Program-made: the position numbers and the translations under genes
Shown: positions 60,101 through 64,000 of the stretch, in pieces
How positions within the stretch are numbered: the first letter of the stretch is position 1
How the letters are laid out: the number at the start of each line of letters is the position of its first letter
Notes under the pieces: model-generated
Told to the model about the DNA's origin: nothing
The model's database searches: none
Seen by the model: the letters and a program-made list of their open reading frames with translations, nothing else
NCBI GenBank assembly: GCA_018340805.1
Contig: JACMZG010001913.1
Span: 40,158,557 to 40,222,556, forward strand
Source of the DNA: Microvelia longipes
Taxonomy: Eukaryota > Arthropoda > Insecta > Hemiptera > Veliidae
Direction of reading: 5' to 3'
DNA length: 64,000 nucleotides

Positions 60101-62109
60101 CAATTCATGTAAATGATATTTTAGCACCTATACAAATTTAACTCTTTTTTAAGTAATTTTGAGTCCCTAATTTAAATAGAGACACATCTATTTGGGGAAT
60201 ATGGAATGAAATTAAATGTATATTTATTTAGCTAAGCTATTTAGCTTAATTACATAAATAAAAAATACAAAAATTCAATTTTACATTTATAAAACTTATT
60301 TGTGACACTAATAGACTTTCAACATTTCTAAACAGAGGTGATCAAATAATACATTTTTAAATTGCTTTATTACTATGACATCTTTTATTGTATACGAAAA
60401 AACTTCCTTAAAGAGCAACATATTTATTTAAATTAAAAAATACACAATATTTTTGTTTGGCCTGATTGATTAGGCCTAATTGATTTTATGTTTTAATTAT
60501 AATTTGAATGAATTGTTAACAGGTTTCAAAGTATCCCAGTATAATTAAAGATTTAGTTAAATTGGTTAGCGATAAGATAAATAAGTTATCCAGCAGAGAA
60601 TTGGAGAAAATTGCTGTATCAAGTAAAAAGCCTAAGGTTCTTAGACTGTACGAGCCTACTATAGAACCAGTGTGAGTAATTATTATGTTATAATTTAATC
60701 AGTGCTTGGTATGACTTTTTTATTTCAAATTTGTTATTCGACAATGAAGACATGATAATCAATGTTTTGATGAAATTTGTTAGTAGTGTTATCTGCCATT
60801 GGTATTTTAGGAAGTTCTAATGTATAACACACAGTTATTATCAGTTGACAGTGTAGGAAAATAATGCAAGGAAGCCTATGAGGTTAGTCCTGGGTGTTAA
60901 ACCGATTCCACAATTTTATATCAGACCACCTCATTGGATCCTCAACACTAAACCAATTAACCAGCTTAAATATGTGACACAACCAGCTTGTAAAGTTGAT
61001 TTATTCTTTTAGAAGAAAAAAATAATATATAAGTTTTATAACAGATTAGATAATAAATGGGTGTAGGGTACCTCACTTTATTGGCTTTGCTTAGCTCATC
61101 AAAAATTAAAAGAAAAATGTTTACTTTTTCTTTCATGCCGTTAGGAAAAGTATTGTGTTGGCATTAAAAAACCAAAATTAAGATTTCTCCAGAATTTGGA
61201 CTAAAATAAAATTATAGTTTTCAATAGAACGAAAGAATGAAAAGTCTCTCCACAGTTATAGATTTTATTAAAAGTAAAGCAGAGCGCTTTCGACCTAACA
61301 AGAGGTCATCATCAGTGCCTATTAAACAAATAAGACAAAAAATGTCAAAACAAACCAACAAATCTATAACTGTGGAGAGAATTTTCATTCTTTCGTTTTA
61401 TTACGATAGACTCCATTTATGCTCATTCTCAAAATTATAGTTTTCAATTTAAATTTAGAGAGACAGGTAACATAATTTCAAATTTACTTAATAGATATCA
61501 CTATTGTACGAAATAGCTTCAAATTGGTAACCACTTGGAATCAAAAGGATCTATATACTATCTGTGTACAGACATAGTGAGTCCAAAAACGAGTTGTAGT
61601 TGAAATTTAACAACTTGTATATTCTTGAGTATATATCGGATGAGCGTAGCGATAAGACTTTTTTCGATGATTGATTAAAGATTAGCCTCATTTCGATATA
61701 TTGAGGATAAGACTTACTTATCCTCATTTCGATATAATGAGGATAACTTATCCTCATTTCGATATAATGAGGATAAGACTTATTTTTCCTCATTTCGATA
61801 TAATGAGGATAAGTTCCGAGGTACCCTGTACCTGACTTATAGTTTTAGTGCTTGGAGTAATTTATTTGTTTTATTTCAATTCCCAATAATTGTTGATTCT
61901 TTGTAAACTTTCTATACTGCTATTTATTGAATGTTTTTGTTTTTAGTTACGACACTAAGAGAAGAGATCCGAACATCCCGGCTGAGAAAGCTGAAAGAGA
62001 CAAACTATTGCATAAAATCAAAAAGGAGAAAAAAGGAGCTCTCAGAGAAATCAGAAAAGATAATGCTTTTATCTCCAAAATTAAATTCAAACAGCAAGAA
62101 AAGAAGTAA
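38922..62109 (+). CDS. NOP14: NOP14, nucleolar protein 14 (13 exons seen)
   Basis: NOP14 is an essential nucleolar component of the small-subunit processome, needed for 18S rRNA maturation and 40S export. The visible exons are 38922-39116, 40809-40958, 41092-41224, 42406-42698, 44008-44165, 45226-45305, 52931-53109, 54408-54560, 56779-56943, 57197-57348, 58816-59005, 60523-60671 and 61947-62109. All introns are GT-AG, and the sum is 2160 bases, 719 codons plus stop. Hallmarks in order: NPFEVHVNREKF and LPGVSRAKA, EEELTHRG, EEAHFGGG, ELTEKLDSDWK, PKSYEEL, IKCNHP, LHKIKKEKKGALREIRKDN. Animal homologues are about 850 residues. The acidic middle between exons 6 and 7 and the conserved last about 35 residues are absent. 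The sequence aagaa|gtaatt at the stop codon could be a donor, so a last exon may lie beyond the window. Intron 6 holds an antisense LINE. Confidence 0.93.
39356..39871. mobile_element. 516-bp MITE with 8-bp target duplication (NOP14 intron 1)
   Basis: Flanked by gtacttac at 39348-39355 and 39872-39879. The terminal inverted repeats are about 65 bases: ctgttatcaatactatatat and its inverse are identical at both ends, and the outermost bases (ggtaaatcttcggtata versus ggctgaacttcggtata) have drifted. The interior is A-rich without coding. The 8-base duplication points to hAT-type mobilisation. Confidence 0.88.
39918..40033. mobile_element. 116-bp inverted-repeat element (NOP14 intron 1)
   Basis: gtatgataagggacccac at the left and its inverse gtgggtcccttatcatac at the right. 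A third related word, ataagggacccaccc, follows at 40055-40070, suggesting a duplicated end. Confidence 0.7.
40809..40958 (+). CDS. NOP14: NOP14 exon 2
   Basis: 50 codons, RKETLFQEYKLQNKSNKF onward. Acceptor gttgttgcag, donor aataag|gtacaa. Phase 0 at both ends. Matches the LLKEYK...DKRFGE region of animal NOP14. Confidence 0.9.
41092..41224 (+). CDS. NOP14: NOP14 exon 3
   Basis: Encodes KTLFNLAEEEELTHRGRS and an acidic Asp run, then ends in phase 1 (gatg|gtgaac). The EEELTH motif is conserved through eukaryotes. Confidence 0.9.
41690..41960 (+). repeat. Dispersed repeat (NOP14 intron 3)
   Basis: Shares cacaactagac, tgatttttgtgccaag-type and cagctctctagc(g/a)ta words, in order, with 44560-44950. 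A weaker match is at 19620-19870. A non-coding interspersed family. Confidence 0.6.
42406..42698 (+). CDS. NOP14: NOP14 exon 4
   Basis: Completes the split Ala codon, then NFVEEAHFGGGVL, the basic coiled stretch around ELTEKLDSDWKDL, and DPFDIAMKELRFEARGK. Acceptor tttacag, donor ggaaag|gtattg. Confidence 0.92.
42825..43710. mobile_element. Inverted-repeat element (NOP14 intron 4)
   Basis: The left arm (about 42825-42890, with catcaaaatcggacattttt) is inverted at 43635-43710 (with aaaaatgtctgattttgatg). The arms are about 70-80% alike by eye over about 70 bases, and weaker similarity extends outward. About 740 bases lie between them, with a small gtgaagatctga direct repeat. Confidence 0.5.
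44008..44165 (+). CDS. NOP14: NOP14 exon 5
   Basis: Encodes PSDKLKSEEEIVEIEAKRL, EERLRRMRGED and SADALDD, the charged helix before the acidic middle. Ends in phase 2 (ataa|gtgagt). Confidence 0.9.
44560..44950 (+). repeat. Dispersed repeat (NOP14 intron 5)
   Basis: Same family as 41690-41960. Ends near a cacacacagacaac stretch and a run of 12 G. Confidence 0.6.
45024..45116 (+). mobile_element. Half copy of the gaacgaaagaatg element
   Basis: Matches the left half of the palindromic element at 61224-61401 nearly base for base (aaagcagagcgctttcgacc). The right arm is missing. Both copies happen to read open from an ATG, giving the same short peptide (MKSLSTV), but this is a DNA-repeat effect. 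Confidence 0.75.
45226..45305 (+). CDS. NOP14: NOP14 exon 6
   Basis: Encodes FIIEDDEDFEVKYDQDGNF and ends SSK plus one base. Acceptor atatttag, donor ctaaag|gtgagt (phase 1). It directly fits exon 7 in phase, so the acidic segment could be skipped, lost, or in an unseen 3n-length exon. Confidence 0.85.
45659..45962. repeat. (TA)n and (CATA/CACA)n microsatellite
   Basis: TA-rich repeats to about 45740, then catacatacacacaca-type tetranucleotides to 45962. It lies beyond the 3' end of the antisense LINE, where such tracts often mark target-primed insertion. The Tyr/Val/Cys-rich frames read through it are artefacts. Confidence 0.9.
46114..46572 (-). pseudogene. LINE C-terminal fragment
   Basis: 152 residues with YACETWALT, then KWQWAGHIART and a basic RRDRGKPLRRWEDD stretch, the usual C-terminal end of this LINE group after the reverse transcriptase. 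Ends near the element's 3' end. Separated by a frameshift from the catalytic core. Confidence 0.85.
46724..47116 (-). pseudogene. LINE reverse transcriptase core fragment
   Basis: 130 residues holding RT motif B (GLRQGDVASA) and the catalytic FADD box (MKFADDIILIGKS), followed by CEKTKLM. Upstream frame remnants at about 47130-47276 contain the fingers region with breaks. Confidence 0.9.
47277..47630 (-). pseudogene. LINE reverse transcriptase N-terminal fragment
   Basis: 117 residues with GKAGGDDGVINEQLK and LFKKGDKNEIKNYRPINLL, the first RT motifs. Frame breaks at 47277 disconnect it from the core. Confidence 0.88.
47721..48425 (-). pseudogene. LINE endonuclease C-terminal part and linker
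   Basis: 234 residues. The start holds NQIDYIITDKKEF and the SDHRPL motif of apurinic-type endonucleases. The rest is a Lys/Glu-rich linker towards the reverse transcriptase. Confidence 0.85.
48516..48842 (-). pseudogene. LINE endonuclease N-terminal part
   Basis: 108 residues with IGLAEVRRNG and GTGFIVNKTLK, typical of the first half of the endonuclease. Out of frame with the next fragment. Confidence 0.8.
49123..49800 (-). pseudogene. LINE N-terminal/ORF1-like region
   Basis: 225 residues: coiled coil at about 1-55, then KNLIIEGLDED and VDFIRRLGSNKVKIGF, an RNA-binding-like domain as in L1-type ORF1 or fused N-termini of insect LINEs. The frame itself is intact and begins with Met at 49800. 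Confidence 0.75.
49850..51825. other. NOP14 intron 6, right part
   Basis: AT-rich intron sequence. I looked for the missing acidic NOP14 exon here and found none. A segment at 50936-50980 has a good ttgtttcag acceptor but no NOP14-like residues and the wrong exit phase. Confidence 0.5.
51826..51966 (+). pseudogene. PHD-finger-like fragment (weak)
   Basis: An open stretch encodes SCNKWFLVGCVQNMKIKAD followed by NFCKTC, spacing that recalls the second half of a PHD zinc finger (Cys..Trp-Phe..Cys, then Cys-x2-Cys). The first zinc ligands and the His position are not in frame, and an N at 51837 hinders reading. Probably a relic of a transposon or retrocopy within the NOP14 intron. Confidence 0.25.
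52161..52330 (+). repeat. 31-bp minisatellite (NOP14 intron 6)
   Basis: About five units of gggtgcttcaggtgttgtgt with two alternating spellings (gagttgcggg and gagttttggg), giving a 62-base higher-order period. The last units are shortened. Confidence 0.9.
52706..52790 (+). mobile_element. Half copy of the gtataacac repeat
   Basis: gtataacacatggttataat and gagcctatgaggtttgtcc match the hairpin element at 12368-12491 and the copy at 60822-60905. Confidence 0.6.
52931..53109 (+). CDS. NOP14: NOP14 exon 7
   Basis: Encodes PKSYEELQGHFEGRS, ERIIKCNHPKL and LFAFLMQYLNDL, the start of the conserved helical domain. Acceptor cttgtttcag, donor catcag|gtaata. Phase 1 in, phase 0 out. Confidence 0.95.
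53170..53430 (-). mobile_element. 5S rRNA-derived SINE, inverted copy
   Basis: Minus strand reads gttaagcaacatc, then gcctggatgggtgaccac and ggggaata, the 5S-like head, followed by gaggatgagcaaaggg-type units and the end ggtgccctgtacccga. Same family as 1155-1487. It lies in NOP14 intron 7. Confidence 0.8.
54408..54560 (+). CDS. NOP14: NOP14 exon 8
   Basis: 51 codons, DCWKALDRLVPYLYDIMMF onward. Acceptor ggttgcag, donor aatacg|gtaatt. Phase 0 at both ends. Confidence 0.92.
54655..54775 (+). mobile_element. Short element related to 28584-28714
   Basis: Begins tacgtacacacggcatgcta and ends tatgctagaactagggagg, matching the nested insertion at 28584-28714. The middle parts differ. Confidence 0.5.
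54876..55102 (+). mobile_element. tRNA-derived SINE
   Basis: The head has a pol III A box (tggccgaggttgttagagc) and B box (gggattcgcatccc) spaced as in a Ser/Leu-type tRNA with variable arm. About 110 bases of unrelated body follow, then an (att)n tail at 55087-55102. The head cannot fold as an intact tRNA because the acceptor stem is lost. In NOP14 intron 8. Confidence 0.8.
55110..56320. other. NOP14 intron 8, left part
   Basis: AT-rich non-coding sequence. Nothing further is supported. Confidence 0.5.
56320..56740 (+). repeat. Dispersed repeat, copy 2
   Basis: Begins with taggaaaagtattgtgtttg exactly as at about 744 and ends near atgacttgtatatccc. It also shares gttgaaactttgtac-like pieces with the 41690/44560 family, so these may be segments of one longer element. 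Confidence 0.5.
56779..56943 (+). CDS. NOP14: NOP14 exon 9
   Basis: 55 codons, FVFLKLVPLLFPASDKRH through GLFLVSLIYE, the hydrophobic helices matching ITGLLFPTSDFWH in vertebrates. Acceptor tttttttcag, donor atgag|gtattt. Confidence 0.93.
57197..57348 (+). CDS. NOP14: NOP14 exon 10
   Basis: Encodes YVMLSKRICPQALNYLCGLL and VVPPFKQEHRF. Phase 0 in, phase 2 out (accag|gtagga). Confidence 0.93.
58816..59005 (+). CDS. NOP14: NOP14 exon 11
   Basis: Completes a Ser codon, a Ser-rich linker (SSELSSKSSKLDDE), then ITNMFVDLYETHHASYLLF, the helical repeat region. Acceptor gtttctag, donor ttgaa|gtaagt. Confidence 0.9.
59207..59730. mobile_element. Foldback element, about 520 bp (NOP14 intron 11)
   Basis: Left arm words aaaacagcgtatta, tagctatatattt, caggcttttaaacataaatc recur inverted at the right (gatttatgtttaaaagcctg, aaatatatagcta, tacgctgttttt). 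Arms are about 190 bases with a centre of about 110 bases. In the outer part, gataggtaatgag is duplicated on the right side. Confidence 0.8.
59740..60520. other. NOP14 intron 11, right part
   Basis: AT-rich, no supported feature. Confidence 0.5.
60523..60671 (+). CDS. NOP14: NOP14 exon 12
   Basis: Encodes VSKYPSIIKDLVKLVSDKI and KKPKVLRLYEPTIEPV, matching the KPVPLKLFTPRL segment of vertebrates. Acceptor gttaacag, donor ccagt|gtgagt (phase 2). Confidence 0.92.
60822..60905 (+). mobile_element. Half copy of the gtataacac repeat
   Basis: gtataacacacagttattat, then gaagcctatgaggttagtcc; same family as 12368-12491 and 52706-52790. Confidence 0.6.
61224..61401. mobile_element. 178-bp palindromic-end element (NOP14 intron 12)
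   Basis: gaacgaaagaatgaaaagtc and ctccacagttatagatt on the left are inverted on the right (aatctataactgtggagag and tttcattctttcgtt). The middle has gcgctttcgacc and ggtcatcatcag words that also occur, diverged, at about 62950-62975. A half copy lies at 45024-45116. Confidence 0.85.
61520..61840 (+). mobile_element. 5S-SINE family copy with degraded head
   Basis: ggtaaccacttggaa at 61530 is the end of the 5S-like head. The unit (acatagtgagtccaaaaacg) and tail (gaggtaccctgtacctga) follow. It also carries four copies of tcatttcgatata(a/t)tgagga(t) expanded in tandem at about 61688-61815. Confidence 0.65.
61947..62109 (+). CDS. NOP14: NOP14 last visible exon (13)
   Basis: Begins by completing Val, then YDTKRRDPNIPAEKAERDK, and the C-terminal signature KKEKKGALREIRKDNAFISK, ending QQEKK plus TAA. 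Homologues continue about 35 residues further with a basic stretch. The stop overlaps aagaa|gtaatt, a plausible donor, so the annotated end may be an unspliced read-through. Confidence 0.9.
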
Positions 62110-63360
62110 TTATTTGTGTTTCATTTATTTTGATTATGATTTGCTTGTCTTTCAATTGGAATGTAATTTCTTATTATTATTTCCTTTATCTCCTTCGATT
62201 GTTCTTTATTTGCTTTTTACCATGTAATTATTTTGTCAACTCTTAATTATTATGCTAATTTAATTTAATTCTATAATTTTCTATTTGTGCTTTAGTGATT
62301 TTATTTATTTATTTTTATCATGCTATTGTTTTTCCTAAGTTATTATTTCATTTCTCTTTTTTCTCCCTTCGTTTATTTCATTTTCAGAAAATAACTATTA
62401 AGTCATTGCTAATTTTGTTTATGCTTCTGCATTTTAATTTATTAATTAATTTAACTAAATAATTTAATGTATACCTCCTAATCCTTTTTTCTCATGAGGA
62501 TAGTTTTGGAAAAGTAAATATAATCCAATACAGGCCACAATTGTACAATGTATAATCCAACATGGATCACCTTTCTCTATACATGTTGGGAAAATAACAA
62601 ATGTTACCATCTTGGATAGATATTAGACAAATACAAGTTCTAGCTCCATTACCATGTTCTATCTCTACCAATAGAGGTAGATTCCTTAAATTATTTTTTT
62701 TTTAGTTTATTCTAAATTATATGGATATTGCATTGGTATTGGCAAGTATGAGGCCTTCAATGTGCCAATTTAAGTGTGTTATTCTCATTTGCTTATTAGA
62801 TGTAACCATTACTTTTAAATAATTTAAGAACCACTCAGCACAAGTTCTTCAAGTGCTGTACAGGAAATATAAAAGAATAATCTAAGTAATAAAATAAGTC
62901 TCTCTACTGATGTAATATTTATTTAAAATAAAGCATAAGTAGCTTTCAACCAATTAAAGGTTATCATCAGTGCTTGTGACATGCTATGAAGCTAATCTTT
63001 TCTTACTGTTGTCGTTATAAGACATTTTAGCAAATTTTCAAAGAAAAATGAGCTTATGAGGTTGGGCCAGGGAGGGTTAACTTAAATGAGGAAAAGTTTG
63101 GATTCGATTTTCGCCAGCTACTAAAAATAGCGCTGCGACGGACCGGTGCGGACAACTCATGAAGTAATCCCAATAGCTTTCCAAAAATGACTGATTATAT
63201 TTAAATTTATGAATACCATGGCAATTCTTGGTTATGACAGCTACATTTATTATTATTATAAAATTATTGTTTTCTCATGTATTTTTCACAAAAACGGTTC
63301 GCCGTTGCATGTTCTGTTTTTCAAAAATTCAGAAACTAAAAGTAAATAGAAAACTTTTTA
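62110..63360. other. 3' flank or further intron of NOP14
   Basis: AT-rich. A diverged fragment of the ctttcgacc element lies at about 62920-62990. I found no sequence encoding the missing NOP14 C-terminus. Confidence 0.5.
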
Positions 63361-63369
63361 AAACTTCCA

Positions 63370-63622
63370 GAGAACGCTACTGATGGCAGATAAGTGTAAA
63401 TTTCATTTAATTAATTTATTGATTTAGTCGATTTTATCAGGTAATTACATTAAATTACATGTTCGCATCTTGCCAATGTAATTAAAATACAGGCTGTATT
63501 AAATGCCAAAATCTATCTTCTACCACGTGTAAACTTTAGCCAATATTTCATTATTACCTGATTGAATCAATTAAATTAATAAATTACTTGAATGAAAAAC
63601 TTAAAAATAATCAGAAGCGTTC
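63370..63622. mobile_element. 253-bp inverted-repeat element
   Basis: Left arm agaacgctactgatgg to gattttatcaggtaatta is inverted on the right (attacctgattgaatcaatt to cagaagcgttct). Arms are about 80 bases with about 80% match by eye. Confidence 0.65.
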
Positions 63623-63639
63623 TGTGTAAGATTAAAGTG

Positions 63640-64000
63640 GTAGGGTTAGTTACTAGTATAACTATACAAAGTATAAAAATTAAACTTCAAATTGACTGGG
63701 CAAAAGGTGGGAAATCAAGACACGCCCACTCAATTGGAAGGTAGGACCCCCGCCGCGCTAGTGTCGATCGGAATTCAAATTTTCCCACCATTGAGTCGAC
63801 AGTCTTACTATTTAAGTATCTATAGTCTCTGGGTTGGGCTCATAGAGGGGGGGGGGGGGCTGATATATTATTTGACACATGATATGACACAACATGACAT
63901 GACATTAATAATTAAAACATCAAATATCTAACACAATGTGGTCTATTTTCCCAGCTTTGCCTACCCATCTTATTACCATGTTGTGTTGCATATCACCTGT
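63640..64000. other. Non-coding right edge
   Basis: Less AT-rich than average, with a run of about 13 G at 63847-63859 and a short acatgata/tgacatgac repeat at about 63876-63906. No gene is supported. Confidence 0.4.

Overview
The window is AT-rich, intron-bearing nuclear DNA from an animal, most likely an insect. Support for this: a NOP14 gene broken into at least 13 exons with GT-AG introns, an insect-type basigin, a UFM1 protease, a decayed non-LTR retrotransposon, many short inverted-repeat (MITE-like) elements, and SINEs built on 5S rRNA and tRNA. Hemiptera is my guess for the order; nothing here proves it. There are no prokaryotic features and no CRISPR array.

Layout. 1-6 kb: AT-rich DNA with a 5S-rRNA-derived SINE, a promoter-like CCAAT cluster, a 27-bp minisatellite (3.0-4.5 kb) and a foldback element. 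6-15.4 kb: no gene seen; it may be intergenic or a long basigin 3' UTR. 15.4-18.8 kb: an intronless basigin gene (minus) and an intronless UFSP2 gene (plus), head to head across about 850 bp that must hold both promoters. 19-22 kb: a hAT-like MITE with a perfect 8-bp target duplication, SINE pieces, tandem repeats and (TA)n. 22-36.6 kb: repeat-rich, but on the minus strand it holds a chain of short candidate exons with canonical splice sites and matching phases, running from a TATA-box promoter at 36.56 kb; this is either one spliced gene or two. A roughly 5-kb inverted-repeat complex (27.9-32.9 kb) sits inside that interval. 37.3-38.8 kb: a further copy of the same repeat family and a TA-flanked MITE.

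38.9-62.1 kb: NOP14 (plus), a nucleolar protein for 18S rRNA maturation. Its 13 visible exons join in frame to 719 codons. The acidic middle of the family is not found and the last conserved block is missing, with a possible donor spanning the stop codon, so a last exon may lie beyond the window. Introns carry a hAT-like MITE, inverted repeats, microsatellites, an antisense broken LINE (46.1-49.8 kb), a 31-bp minisatellite, a 5S-type SINE, a tRNA-type SINE and foldback elements.

The recognised genes are unrelated housekeeping functions (cell-surface glycoprotein, deUFMylation, ribosome biogenesis). They do not form a functional cluster.
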